A stretch of DNA of 64,000 nt from assembly GCF_028610675.1 (NCBI RefSeq), contig NZ_JAQQWS010000015.1, forward strand, positions 10,857 through 74,856, given 5' to 3'. The notes below the pieces were generated by a model. The model saw only the letters and a program-made list of their open reading frames with translations. It did no database searches and was not told the DNA's origin. Source of the stretch: Alkalihalobacillus pseudalcaliphilus (GTDB lineage: Bacteria > Bacillota > Bacilli > Bacillales > Bacillaceae_D). Every line of letters begins with the position of its first letter. The first letter of the stretch is position 1. This document shows positions 17,907-26,980 of the stretch, piece by piece. A program made the position numbers and the translations under genes.

Positions 17907-19262
17907 TTATTTTACTGATATTTGCATCGATAGTTCTCTCTTACTGACTATTTCTTGATACCTTCTAGCACTGTCCTTCCAGTACCGCTTTTGAGTATTA
18001 AAATCGACATACATAATGCCGAACCGCTTCTCATAACCAAAAGCCCATTCAAAGTTATCAAATAGTGACCATAAATAATATCCAGCCACCCTCTGTCCAT
18101 CTTCATTTAATTCATGGATGGCTTGTAAGTGCTCCTCCAAATATTTCGTTCTCTCCGCGTCATGAACTCGCCCATCATCAAGGAGTACATCATCATACGC
18201 TGCTCCGTTTTCTGTAATATAAATAGGAAGCTCAGTATACTCTTTACGCAAACGGTAAATTAGCTCTTTAAATTCTTTTGGAGATACATCCCAACCCATC
18301 CCTGTTTTCGGATAATTGGAATAAGCCTCTGTACTTAATGTAGGAGACAGACTATCAAACTCCACTAATTCTCTCGCATAATAGTTAATTCCAAAAAAAT
18401 CACACGGAATGGAAATCACCTCTAAATCATCTTTCTCTATAAAACTAAAACTATGAACTTGCTTAGAGAATAAATTCACCATATCAGCCGGATAAGTCCC
18501 CTTAAAAATAGCATCTAAAAACCAACGATTCGTATAACCATCTTTATTATTGGCCGCGAGCTGATCCTCAAATGATTCCGATGCGGAATAAACAGGTGCT
18601 AAATTTAATGTTATACCAATTGGCTTTTGACCATGGAATTGGTTTTTATAATACTCAACAACTTTCCCATGGGAGAGCAGAATATAATGGGCAGCCTTTA
18701 AACCCTCTTCTATATTTCGATGACCCGGAGCATGCACACCAAGATGGTAACTTAAGAAGCTCGCACACCATGGCTCATTATGAGTAATCCAGCTATCAAC
18801 ATATGAATCAAGCTCTTCAAAGCACTTTTGTGCATATTCTAAAAACCAAACCACTGATTCTCTGTTGAGCCAGCCACCTTTCTCATAAGCCCACATCGGT
18901 AAATCCCAGTGATATAAAGTAGCAACAGGCTTAATGCCTGCATCGACTAGCCCTATGACTAAATTCCGATAAAATGCCATACCTGCTTCATTAAAAACAC
19001 CTTGCTCAGGGAAAATACGTGGCCAAGCAATTGAAAAACGATAGGAATTAACACCAAGCTCCTTAATTAATTCAATATCTTCTTCGTATCGAATATAATG
19101 CTCACACGCAACATCCCCTGTATCTCCGTTCCTTACCTTACCAGGTTTTTTGCAGAATTCATCCCAAATAGAAGGCGTCCTTCCGTCCCGATATGTCGCA
19201 CCCTCTATCTGAAAAGAAGAAGTCGCTGTCCCAAAGATAAACTCATCATCAAATTTAAGCAA
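17907..19262 (-). CDS. Glycoside hydrolase family 1 beta-glucosidase
   Basis: Retaining beta-glycosidase of 451 residues. The acid/base is E163 in THNEP and the nucleophile is E351 in ITENG. The N-terminus FIFGTATSSFQIEGA and C-terminal YLWSLFDNFEWAFGYEKRFG are GH1 signatures. No signal peptide and no phospho-sugar-specific motif are evident, so a cytoplasmic enzyme acting on ABC-imported beta-glucosides is likely. The start is TTG 19262 behind GAGGTG; no in-frame ATG fits. It is the last gene of the ABC operon and probably under the LacI regulator at 22677. Confidence 0.93.
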   Translation of the reverse strand: MLKFDDEFIFGTATSSFQIEGATYRDGRTPSIWDEFCKKPGKVRNGDTGDVACEHYIRYEEDIELIKELGVNSYRFSIAWPRIFPEQGVFNEAGMAFYRNLVIGLVDAGIKPVATLYHWDLPMWAYEKGGWLNRESVVWFLEYAQKCFEELDSYVDSWITHNEPWCASFLSYHLGVHAPGHRNIEEGLKAAHYILLSHGKVVEYYKNQFHGQKPIGITLNLAPVYSASESFEDQLAANNKDGYTNRWFLDAIFKGTYPADMVNLFSKQVHSFSFIEKDDLEVISIPCDFFGINYYARELVEFDSLSPTLSTEAYSNYPKTGMGWDVSPKEFKELIYRLRKEYTELPIYITENGAAYDDVLLDDGRVHDAERTKYLEEHLQAIHELNEDGQRVAGYYLWSLFDNFEWAFGYEKRFGIMYVDFNTQKRYWKDSARRYQEIVSKRELSMQISVK

Positions 19263-19280
19263 TTCATAACACCTCGTCTA

Positions 19281-20111
19281 TTATTCTTTCACTGCACCTG
19301 CTGAAATACTACTTATGATATATTTTGATAAAAATAGAAATGCTATCATAATAGGAATGACCGAAATCGCAATCCCTAAATACATAGCTCCTAAATTTTG
19401 TGCAACTTGCGAACCTCTTAAAGCACCCATCATCACTGGCAATGTATATTTTTCAGGACTAAATAAAACCACAAGTGGTAAGATGTAATTATTCCAAGAA
19501 CCTATAAAGGTAAAAATCGCCATCGTCGCAATTGCTGGCATCATAATAGGCATCGCGATTCGGTGGAAAATATGCAGCTCACTTGCCCCATCTATTCTTG
19601 CCGCTTCAACTAAAGACATATGCAACGTTGTAACAAGAAATTGACGCATAAAAAAGACAACAAAAGGTGCAGCAATCGATGGTAATATTAAAGGGATATA
19701 CGTATCTAAAAAGCCTAGTGTTTTTATTAAGTCAAAAAAACCGATTAAGCCAAGCTGACCTGGGACCATCATTAAAACTAAAATGGTCACAAACAGGATA
19801 TTTTTCCCTTTAAAGTTATACATGGCAAACCCATAGGCCGTCAGTGCTGAAAAATAGGAACTAAGAATCGTCACACTTACAGCGACAAATAAGCTATTAA
19901 AAAAACCACGCCAAACATTCATATAGCTAATCAGAACTTCATAGTTGTCCTTTAATGATCCACTAGGTATAAGTGTAAAGCCTTGTCGTAATATTTCACC
20001 ATTCGATCTCGTTGCATTGATAATCATCATATAAAAAGGAATTAAACTAATTACCGCCAAAAGAATTAGAGCGGTGTAAATGATAACTTTTACCATTCCA
20101 CGCTTTGTCAT
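19281..20111 (-). CDS. Carbohydrate ABC transporter permease (MalG-like)
   Basis: Inner-membrane permease of 276 residues with six helices. The EAA loop that contacts the ATPase is EAARIDGASELHIFHRIAMPIMMP. It overlaps the end of the partner permease by four bases (ATGA), so translation is coupled. It forms a binding-protein-dependent importer with the genes at 20108 and 21100. No ATPase gene is present, as is common in Bacillus where MsmX serves several sugar importers. Confidence 0.93.
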   Translation of the reverse strand: MTKRGMVKVIIYTALILLAVISLIPFYMMIINATRSNGEILRQGFTLIPSGSLKDNYEVLISYMNVWRGFFNSLFVAVSVTILSSYFSALTAYGFAMYNFKGKNILFVTILVLMMVPGQLGLIGFFDLIKTLGFLDTYIPLILPSIAAPFVVFFMRQFLVTTLHMSLVEAARIDGASELHIFHRIAMPIMMPAIATMAIFTFIGSWNNYILPLVVLFSPEKYTLPVMMGALRGSQVAQNLGAMYLGIAISVIPIMIAFLFLSKYIISSISAGAVKE

Positions 20112-21070
20112 CGCCCTGCCCCCTTATTCGTCGTATTCCTATACATCGATTTGAAAGTAATGTATGAGAACAAGACCGTAATCAGGAAAAGACCATAGGC
20201 AACTGCAGCAGCATAGCCAAAGTTGTTATAACGGAAGGCTTGATTGTATAAGTAAAGAACCATGGTATTTAAGGACCCTTCTGGTGAACCTAAGCCATCA
20301 GTAATTAACATCGGTAGGTCAAAAATTTGTAGTCCACCAATTAACGAAGTAATGAGCACATAAAGTAAAATTGGTTTTAATAACGGTAATGTTATTTTTG
20401 TAAATGTTTGGAGACGGTTGGCCCCATCAATTAATGCCGATTCAAAATAATCTTTTGATATTCCTGAAATACCTGCCATCAAGATGATAAAGGTATGACC
20501 AAACCACATCCATGCCCCGATTAGGGCAACAGACCACCTAGCAGTTGTTGGGTTGTTCAACCAATTAATCGGCTCCGATATTAAGCCTAGCTGGAGCAAT
20601 AAATGATTGATGGTTCCATGGTGCCACCCTAACAAAATCCCAAATAATAAAGCGACAGACGCTATGGTAATCAAATTAGGTAAGTAAAATACCGCTCTAA
20701 AGAAGCCAAGCCCTTTGAGCTTTAAACGAATATCAGAAAATAACAACGCTAGCAATAAAGCAATCACAATTTGAAAGAAGAAATTAATACCCCAAATATA
20801 AATCGTATTATAAAAAGCTTGAACAAAATACGAATCAGTCAAAAGCCTAGCATAGTTGGATAAGCCGATAATATCTGGAGCACCCATACCAGAATAATTG
20901 GTAAAGCTATAGTAGAATGTAAGGATAATTGGATAAATACTAAAAATGATAAAAATGATAAAAAAGGGCAAGATAAACAAGTAGCCATAGTTGTCGACCT
21001 TTTTCATACCAAACACCTTTCTTTGTTGAATTTTCTTTCCTTCTACATATTCGTGGGAGTAATCTAACAT
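20108..21070 (-). CDS. Carbohydrate ABC transporter permease (MalF-like)
   Basis: Permease of about 320 residues with six helices and the EAA loop ALIDGANRLQTFTKITLPLLKP. Two starts are possible: GTG 21088 and ATG 21070. I prefer the ATG, which follows GTGGGGGT, though spacing is long. The N-terminal extension before the first helix (YSHEYVEGKKIQQRKVFGMKK) is cytoplasmic. It sits between the binding protein and the MalG-like permease. Confidence 0.9.
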   Translation of the reverse strand: MLDYSHEYVEGKKIQQRKVFGMKKVDNYGYLFILPFFIIFIIFSIYPIILTFYYSFTNYSGMGAPDIIGLSNYARLLTDSYFVQAFYNTIYIWGINFFFQIVIALLLALLFSDIRLKLKGLGFFRAVFYLPNLITIASVALLFGILLGWHHGTINHLLLQLGLISEPINWLNNPTTARWSVALIGAWMWFGHTFIILMAGISGISKDYFESALIDGANRLQTFTKITLPLLKPILLYVLITSLIGGLQIFDLPMLITDGLGSPEGSLNTMVLYLYNQAFRYNNFGYAAAVAYGLFLITVLFSYITFKSMYRNTTNKGAGR

Positions 21071-21099
21071 ATCGATAATTACCCCCACTTCACCAACGC

Positions 21100-22413
21100 T
21101 TACTCAGGTGCTTGTATATGCGGGTAGGCGTTTTTCACAAGATTATAAAACTCTTGAATTGCTTCTTCTTTTGTCTTCGTACCCTCGACATATTCACTAA
21201 CCGCATTACCAAACAACGTATCAATCTGCTGGTCATACCGTGTTATGATATTTGGATTAATAGACTGTGCTTCTTCTAAAAAGAACGTATAGTTATTTTG
21301 TTCTGCTAAAAATGGTTCTTTAAACTCATCCTTTATTTTCTCTGTAACTGGTAAATAAGAAAGCACATCACCTGTCTGCTGCGCCCATTCCGTTAAAAAC
21401 TCATCGTCATGTGTCATCATTTGAATGAAGTCCCATGCCTCATCTTTCTTTTCCGAATTTTGATAGATTCCTAACCACGTTCCACCCCAGAAATAAGGAT
21501 TTGGACCACTTGTTAAGCCCCAGTCACCAATCGTTTCTTCCGTATTTTCTTTTAAAACACTGTGAAGACCCCAAGTAGGTAGGGCAAAGGCAAATACCTC
21601 TACTTCATCTGTTGTATTTTCATCGACCTCATCCCATCCAGCGTTATAATTAATCGGTCCATCCATTGATGCAAACCAAGCCGGTGACCACTCTGGAGCG
21701 AATGCTGTATAATCCTTTTCTCTCAGCTCTTTAGCATAATCAAAATGATTGAGTCTACCCTCAGTCATAATAAGTTCATCATTTTCATTTACCCATGCCT
21801 CAGGATTTTGACCTTGTGCAAACCAACGAATAGCCCCTTCGTCAGGGAATAAGCGATAACCTGACGCCTTTAACTTTTCACCAACCTCATACACACCATC
21901 CATTGTCGCAAACATCTCGCCTATTACTTGTGGATCATCCGTCCCTAAAACCTCACTAGCGATACTCCTTCTGTAGAAAATCCCACCTGGGGTTGTTTGC
22001 CAGGATACGGCCTTTATATCACCTTCTGAACTACGACCAAGTTCAAAAACATACTCAACATAATCATCTTTCCACTGCTCAACGTTATAGGGCTCCTGTG
22101 AAAGATTCTCCCAATAATCTTGTTCCACCCATTCCTTGATAAAAGCCAATTCCCCCGTGAAAATATCAGGGGCACCCTTACCGCTTTCTAATACAGGTCT
22201 GAGTTTCGTCGGGTAGTCCTCAATCGGTACGATCGTTAATTCAACCTTAACACCATATTTCTCTTCATAAGCAGCAATCGCTCCTTCCTTCTCCAACTCA
22301 TCTGTAAAGGACCAAATAACGAGCTTATCGCTATTACCAGAGCTAAACACATTACAAGCAGCTAATGTCATAAGGATACAAAAAGAAAAACTAATCAATA
22401 AGAGCTTTTTCAT
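21100..22413 (-). CDS. Sugar ABC transporter substrate-binding lipoprotein
   Basis: Extracellular binding protein of family 1 type, 437 residues. The signal peptide ends in the lipobox LAAC, so Cys19 or so is lipidated and anchors it outside the membrane. The mature part starts DKLVIWSFTDELEKEGAIAAYEEKYG, typical of carbohydrate binding proteins, and contains aromatic-rich segments (WFAQGQNPEAWVNE). It is the first gene of the operon, with LacI-type operators and a cre-like site upstream. Ligands are probably beta-glucosides or cello-oligosaccharides, judged from the GH1 gene (inference). Confidence 0.92.
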   Translation of the reverse strand: MKKLLLISFSFCILMTLAACNVFSSGNSDKLVIWSFTDELEKEGAIAAYEEKYGVKVELTIVPIEDYPTKLRPVLESGKGAPDIFTGELAFIKEWVEQDYWENLSQEPYNVEQWKDDYVEYVFELGRSSEGDIKAVSWQTTPGGIFYRRSIASEVLGTDDPQVIGEMFATMDGVYEVGEKLKASGYRLFPDEGAIRWFAQGQNPEAWVNENDELIMTEGRLNHFDYAKELREKDYTAFAPEWSPAWFASMDGPINYNAGWDEVDENTTDEVEVFAFALPTWGLHSVLKENTEETIGDWGLTSGPNPYFWGGTWLGIYQNSEKKDEAWDFIQMMTHDDEFLTEWAQQTGDVLSYLPVTEKIKDEFKEPFLAEQNNYTFFLEEAQSINPNIITRYDQQIDTLFGNAVSEYVEGTKTKEEAIQEFYNLVKNAYPHIQAPE

Positions 22414-22450
22414 GGAATGTTCCCCCTAAAATTTTTGAAATTCGATTAAC

Positions 22451-22464
22451 CGAAACCGCTTTCG
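22451..22464. promoter_or_regulatory. LacI-family operator upstream of the sugar ABC operon
   Basis: CGAAACCGCTTTCG, 38 bp upstream of the binding-protein start. The same 14-bp sequence recurs at 22605 and a perfect version at 23705. Confidence 0.8.
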
Positions 22465-22516
22465 ACAAAAACTGATTTGTTTCTAATAAATAAAAGAATA
22501 TAAAGATAGATACCAA

Positions 22517-22530
22517 ATAAAGCGTTTACA
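22517..22530. promoter_or_regulatory. Cre-like site (CcpA) upstream of the sugar ABC operon
   Basis: ATAAAGCGTTTACA (minus strand TGTAAACGCTTTAT) matches most of the cre consensus and lies between the two operators, fitting carbon-catabolite repression. Confidence 0.45.
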
Positions 22531-22604
22531 TTTCATAAGTAAGCATCTATTTATCTACTTATTTTATATCTATATCACCCCTCTCAATGTATTTAACTTA
22601 TATC

Positions 22605-22618
22605 CGAAACCGCTTTCG
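22605..22618. promoter_or_regulatory. Second LacI-family operator of the sugar ABC operon
   Basis: CGAAACCGCTTTCG, identical to the copy 154 bp downstream. The spacing of near 15 helical turns would allow looping. Confidence 0.75.
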
Positions 22619-22676
22619 AAAAATAAAAGCACAACTTATTACTCCAAACTATCCGAGTAATCAAGTCGCTTCAACA

Positions 22677-23690
22677 TTATTCCCGAACGGTCGCCGTTGA
22701 GCTTCTTACTATTAGTTCAACTGGAATGGTTAATGCTGAGTACACTTTGCTTTTCTCATTGATTTGTTTTAGAAGAGCCTCTGCTGCACTTTCCCCCAAA
22801 AGCTCCATGTCTTGCTTAACGGTTGTTAATGCAGGTGTGACATACTTGGCAAATTCAATATCATCAAACCCGATGATAGAAATATCTTCTGGCACGCGCA
22901 ACCCTTGATTTTGGATCGCATTAATGGCCCCTATAGCCATTATATCGCCTGATACAACTACGGCCGTTGGTGGTTGTTGTAAGCTCAATAGCTTTTGCAT
23001 CGCTCTATAGCCACCCTCATGTGAAAAGTAGTGTCCATTTACGATATAGTCTTCTGGGATTCCTTGATTGTTTGATGCCATAGCTGCCATGAAGCCTTTA
23101 TATCGCTCTTGGCCAGCAAACGTATTAAAATGACCGTGTATATGAGCAATTCTCCTATGCCCCAATTGAAGTAAATGCTCAACCGCTAACTCACTACCAT
23201 GCTGATTATTACTGTATACAACACTTGTCTTATGACTATGTAAATCAAATACTACCGATGGTAAAGGAGAGTCTATCAACTTGTTGACTTCTTCATCGTC
23301 AAAATGAGTGCTGAAAATGGCGACTCCATCAACACCGCGATATTTGGCATGGTCGACATAACTCTTATTTTCTCCTCCTATACGTTTGCTTAAAAAAATA
23401 ATATCGTAACCATACTTTTCAACGGCTTGTTTAAAAGCTTCAATCACCGCATTAAAAAATGGATGCTTGACCCCAATGCCTAAATCCTCTGAGAAGATAA
23501 TACCAATTGTCCACGATTTTTTAGTCGTGAGCGACCGTGCGATTGAATTAGGATAATAGCCCATCTCTTCTACAGCGTCTAAAATTTTCTTTTTTGTTTT
23601 TTCACTTACGTCAGAATAATTATTAAGTGCTCGAGAAACTGTTGTAATTGAAAAACCTGTTTTTTTGGCAATATCATAAATTGTTGTCAT
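22677..23690 (-). CDS. LacI family transcriptional repressor
   Basis: Repressor of 337 residues. The N-terminal helix-turn-helix is TTIYDIAKKTGFSITTVSRALNNYSDVSEKTKKKI, with hinge MGYYPNSIARSLTTKKS, followed by the periplasmic-binding-protein-like sensor domain (GIIFSEDLGIG, ISIIGFDDIEFAKYVTPALTTVKQD). It is upstream of, and in the same orientation as, the sugar operon. Three near-identical operators (22451, 22605, 23705) suggest it represses both the operon and itself. The inducer is probably the transported glycoside. Confidence 0.93.
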   Translation of the reverse strand: MTTIYDIAKKTGFSITTVSRALNNYSDVSEKTKKKILDAVEEMGYYPNSIARSLTTKKSWTIGIIFSEDLGIGVKHPFFNAVIEAFKQAVEKYGYDIIFLSKRIGGENKSYVDHAKYRGVDGVAIFSTHFDDEEVNKLIDSPLPSVVFDLHSHKTSVVYSNNQHGSELAVEHLLQLGHRRIAHIHGHFNTFAGQERYKGFMAAMASNNQGIPEDYIVNGHYFSHEGGYRAMQKLLSLQQPPTAVVVSGDIMAIGAINAIQNQGLRVPEDISIIGFDDIEFAKYVTPALTTVKQDMELLGESAAEALLKQINEKSKVYSALTIPVELIVRSSTATVRE

Positions 23691-23704
23691 AATTAACCCT
23701 CTTC

Positions 23705-23718
23705 CGAAAGCGCTTTCG
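23705..23718. promoter_or_regulatory. LacI-family operator at the lacI-type gene
   Basis: CGAAAGCGCTTTCG, a perfect 14-bp palindrome 15 bp upstream of the repressor start, indicating autoregulation. Confidence 0.8.
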
Positions 23719-23761
23719 TAATTTAATCTTAATTTTCTAATTAATTTTTGTCAATGATTAC

Positions 23762-24016
23762 TTTTGTATGAAAGTTAGTGCTGATACTCGGGGTGCGGAG
23801 CTTTGCTCATCGCTCCCGAAAATCATGCTCCGAGACAATCACGTGGCACTGAGCTAATCGGCTACGCCGCTGGATCTCAGCTCTGCCACTACGTCCCACG
23901 GGAGTCTCCGCATATTTTCGTCGGCTGGTTTACTACTAATTCTCAAGTTCAAAATAATTCTTATAATATTCTAAAATGATTAAGTACAAAAAAACAAAGT
24001 GAATGAAGCGCTACCA
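23762..24016 (+). repeat. Structured dispersed repeat, family 1, copy b
   Basis: Begins with TTTTGTATGAAAGTTAGTGC. It holds hairpin 1 (CGGAGC/GCTCCG), hairpin 2 (GTGGCA/TGCCAC with inner CTGAG/CTCAG and apical CGGC/GCCG), and TCCC/GGGA before CTCCGCAT, then TTTTCGTC and an AT-rich tail ending near GAATGAAGCGCTACC. It aligns with 36593, 54047 and, inverted, 55555. No open frame is conserved. Confidence 0.8.
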
Positions 24017-24091
24017 AAGCAGAAAACAAAGGCAAGCACCACTTTCTTGCTTGTGGTTTTGCTCTTTAACTGTTAGTACTTGATTCAATAT

Positions 24092-24400
24092 GATTTTGAG
24101 GATTCTCACATTCGGCTGTAGCCCCGCTCTTTCTGGGTATCGCTCGTAAGAGCCCCCCAAGAAGATTCAGCGCACCATACAAACAGCCACCACCAACAAA
24201 AAAGAGAGAGTAGTCACTCATCAGAATTAGCAATTAAAATCCAATTGTTTTTGGATCGTTAGCCAAGCTTGCTTGGCTACTTCACGCGACTGCGTGAAGT
24301 TTTGAAAATCGAAATGAACCTTCAGACGAATTCATTCGTCTGTGAGGTCATTTCGATTTTCAAAAACGGACCAAAAACAAAGACCGAAATGTCAACTTAT
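24092..24400 (+). repeat. Structured dispersed repeat, family 2, copy A (cloverleaf)
   Basis: The first half has a hairpin with GCTCGTAAGAGC at its tip (about 24128-24164). The second half (24245-24380) is closed by TTGTTTTTGG/CCAAAAACAA and encloses three hairpins: GCCAAGC/GCTTGGC, CTTCACGC/GCGTGAAG, and a long stem GAAAATCGAAATG/CATTTCGATTTTC topped by AGACGAAT/ATTCGTCT. It aligns with 49669 and 50097 with loop changes. Confidence 0.8.
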
Positions 24401-24549
24401 CTCGAGAAATGTGCACCACCATGTAACTTTCTTACATAAATCAAAGTGCAAACAAATTTACTAATATAAAGGTGCATAATCAAGATAAACAAAATTCCCC
24501 AGTCAAGGCTTAAAACCAAATTTAAGTGAATCGCTAAACATATTGATAT

Positions 24550-25557
24550 CTAAACTTTTTCTATTTGATAAATGATACGTTTTAACGTATTTAATTTAAC
24601 GCCTTCATAAAAGTCTGTATGGAATTCGTTAGAGAACGTTAAGAAAGGTGTGGACGGCATCTCGTTTCTTTGACAATAATCTGCCCACTCTTTAGATAGC
24701 GTTTCACTACTTATCAAATCTTGGTAAATAACTGAAACTTCTGGTGCTAATACTACATTGATAATGTGCATGACCTGACAGAAAACCTTGATAAAATCCG
24801 CTTCTTTTGCTTCTGATAGCTTGTCCCAATCGACTTGAATGGGTAAATATTTAATCTCACCAGCCATCCCATTTTTTCCTTCTACAATAAGACCCTTATG
24901 CATAATTCCCATTCCTGGCGGCGATTTCTTTGGAAAATAAATCCCAATTAGGGAGGACTTCCTATATGTCGGTTTTAAATAACTGAACCCATATATAGCA
25001 GCATTAATATCATTGATGAGAAAGGTAGGGAGTTTGCATGCATCTTCTACTTTGGTGATTAAATTAACATTCTTTAATAATTCATGACTACTCACCGTAA
25101 TGATTCCATGATCAGACTGACCTGGAATACCGATTCCAATAGTGACAATCGCTCTAAATTGATTGAGCACAGATTCGATCGCATAGAGGATATCTACGTA
25201 ATAATAGTTTGGTGATTTAATTACCTCATTAAATATGGAGTCTCCGAATAAATCGATTACATCCAAGAAAAGATAATCCTCTCCCTCGTACTCTCTTAAC
25301 AAAACAACTAAACCTAACTTAAAATTTTGATTATAAACAAATGAGGAGGCAGGTCTTCCTCCTGTAGACGGAGTTAAAGTGCCTTTTATGACCTCTTTCT
25401 CGACCATGAGCTCTTTAAGCAATGATTGAATGGTTACGACAGTTAGCCCTGTTTCTTGTGCAATGATTGCTTTCGTTGTTGATTTTCTATTCCTTAATAC
25501 CGTCCTCACTTTATTCTTATTTAACTTTTTAACGTCCTTATGGTTAGATTTCATCAT
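24550..25557 (-). CDS. ROK-family transcriptional regulator
   Basis: Regulator of 335 residues. The N-terminal winged helix-turn-helix (TTKAIIAQETGLTVVTIQSLLKELMVEKEV) and the wing motif STGGRPASSF are those of the XylR/NagC group. The C-terminal ROK fold is recognisable (TIGIGIPGQSDHG, LINDINAAIYG, GKNGMAGEIKYLP), but the usual CxCGxxGC zinc motif is absent, so it is a divergent, probably non-kinase member. It is divergent from the MFS gene at 25721, with a 39-bp palindrome between, and likely represses both in response to a sugar. Confidence 0.83.
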   Translation of the reverse strand: MMKSNHKDVKKLNKNKVRTVLRNRKSTTKAIIAQETGLTVVTIQSLLKELMVEKEVIKGTLTPSTGGRPASSFVYNQNFKLGLVVLLREYEGEDYLFLDVIDLFGDSIFNEVIKSPNYYYVDILYAIESVLNQFRAIVTIGIGIPGQSDHGIITVSSHELLKNVNLITKVEDACKLPTFLINDINAAIYGFSYLKPTYRKSSLIGIYFPKKSPPGMGIMHKGLIVEGKNGMAGEIKYLPIQVDWDKLSEAKEADFIKVFCQVMHIINVVLAPEVSVIYQDLISSETLSKEWADYCQRNEMPSTPFLTFSNEFHTDFYEGVKLNTLKRIIYQIEKV

Positions 25558-25652
25558 ACCCTCACTCTTTACAGCGTACTTTCTTTATTTTTATCATATC
25601 ATACCGCTTCTTTGCTATAAAAAGTGTTGTCACTATACTGATTTTATTGTAG

Positions 25653-25691
25653 ACTTAACACTTATTAAAGTTACTTTAATAAGTGTTAAGT
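25653..25691. promoter_or_regulatory. Perfect 39-bp palindrome in the ROK/MFS divergent promoter
   Basis: Two 18-bp arms (25653-25670 and 25674-25691) are perfect inverted copies around TTA; the arm core is CACTTATTAAAG. It is 29 bp upstream of the MFS start. A regulator operator is most likely; there is no T-tract beyond it to suggest a terminator. Confidence 0.75.
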
Positions 25692-25720
25692 TATAAAGAA
25701 TATATTTAGGGGAGAAATTG

Positions 25721-26899
25721 ATGCGTAAATTTATATGGATGATTTGTTTAGCTTATTTATTAACTGGCTTTGGTCATATCATCATCGGCTCGGTTTTAGA
25801 ACAGATGATTACTCACTATCATCTTGATTATAGTGATGGCGGCCAATTGATTATGAATCAATTTTTAGGTTTTTTAGTTGGAGTTTTATTTGCTCCCAAA
25901 TTGATTAGAACTCTCGGTAGGAGAAAAACGTTAATCCTATCTTTATTTCTTTTTGCGTTCTCCCAGCTAGCCCTAGGCTTACTCATCCCTTGGACTGCGT
26001 TGTTAGCCATCGCCCCCCTCGGAGGAGCTGGAATAGGTCTAATCGAGACGACGATAGCCGGTTTAATTGTTGGGAAATTAAAAGAAAAGAAAGCTTCTAT
26101 TATGGTATTAACTGAGTCCTTATTTGGAATAGGCGCATTAACTGTACCCATTCTTGCTGCTATTTTTATTGCGGTTGGACAATGGAATGAACTGTTTATT
26201 GTGATTAGTATTATCGTCTCTATTACACTTATTCTTTGGGTGTTTATCAGATTCGATGAATATGAATATCTGCTTATTAAAGAGAAGAAAACGGATACGA
26301 ATATTCAAGTACAAAAATATCCTAAGCATACATACGGTATGGTACTATTAGGTTCATTCTTTTTCTTCTTGTATGTCGGTCTTGAGATGACCTTTCCAAA
26401 CTATTTACCTTCTATACTAAGCATAACTACCGATCTATCTGCTTCTGTTCTCGCATTATCTATCACCATTTTTTGGGGTGCGATGACCATTAGTCGCTTT
26501 ATTATGATATTTGTTATAGATAAAGTGGGCTTCCATCGCTTGTTTGTTATCACTTGTTTTGGACAGACATTAACGCTAGGTTTGTTCGCTATGTCTTCGA
26601 CCTATATCATAAGCTTATTCGCTATCTTCTTAACAGGGATTATGATGGGTGGGATTTTCTCACTCGGGCTGTTAGTGGTCAATGACGGAATACCAGGATT
26701 AGAAGATCGAACGACGAGCTTAATGTTGGCTCTTGGAGGTTTAGGCGGGGCTTTATTACCAAGGCTTATCGGCGGTATTATGGATCACTATCCTATCCAA
26801 GTAACACTCTATACACTCTTTACTTTTTCAATAATCCTTTTCATATTGATGGTGCTTATCACCTCTTTTCGAAAAAAATTAATAACAACAAATTTATGA
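25721..26899 (+). CDS. MFS transporter, probable sugar permease
   Basis: Membrane carrier of 392 residues with twelve helices. The loop 2-3 region is APKLIRTLGRRKTLILS and the halves are joined by a charged loop (LIKEKKTDTNIQVQKYPKH). ATG 25721 follows GGGGAG; the TTG one codon earlier is less likely. The divergent ROK regulator suggests a sugar or sugar-derivative substrate (inference). The nearest relatives I can think of are FucP/GlcP-like or YfkF-type carriers, but I cannot assign one. Confidence 0.83.
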   Translation: MRKFIWMICLAYLLTGFGHIIIGSVLEQMITHYHLDYSDGGQLIMNQFLGFLVGVLFAPKLIRTLGRRKTLILSLFLFAFSQLALGLLIPWTALLAIAPLGGAGIGLIETTIAGLIVGKLKEKKASIMVLTESLFGIGALTVPILAAIFIAVGQWNELFIVISIIVSITLILWVFIRFDEYEYLLIKEKKTDTNIQVQKYPKHTYGMVLLGSFFFFLYVGLEMTFPNYLPSILSITTDLSASVLALSITIFWGAMTISRFIMIFVIDKVGFHRLFVITCFGQTLTLGLFAMSSTYIISLFAIFLTGIMMGGIFSLGLLVVNDGIPGLEDRTTSLMLALGGLGGALLPRLIGGIMDHYPIQVTLYTLFTFSIILFILMVLITSFRKKLITTNL

Positions 26900-26903
26900 T
26901 TTT

Positions 26904-26930
26904 AAAAAGACTGCTCTAGCGGTCTTTTTT
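26904..26930 (+). terminator. Terminator of the MFS gene
   Basis: AAAAAGACTGC and GCGGTCTTTTT pair around TCTA, with a T6 run, directly after the stop codon. Confidence 0.9.
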
Positions 26931-26980
26931 ACTTACTCCACAGTATCATGATCCATTCCTTCAAGATCCTTTGTGATCTA

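Noticed and set aside
24245..24380. tRNA or tRNA-like gene suggested by the cloverleaf
   Set aside because: Stem lengths, the missing T-loop and anticodon features, and the 136-base size exclude a tRNA.
24092..24400. Calling family 2 an IscB/TnpB guide RNA
   Set aside because: Length and hairpins are superficially similar, but no nuclease gene or recognisable guide region is next to any of the three copies.
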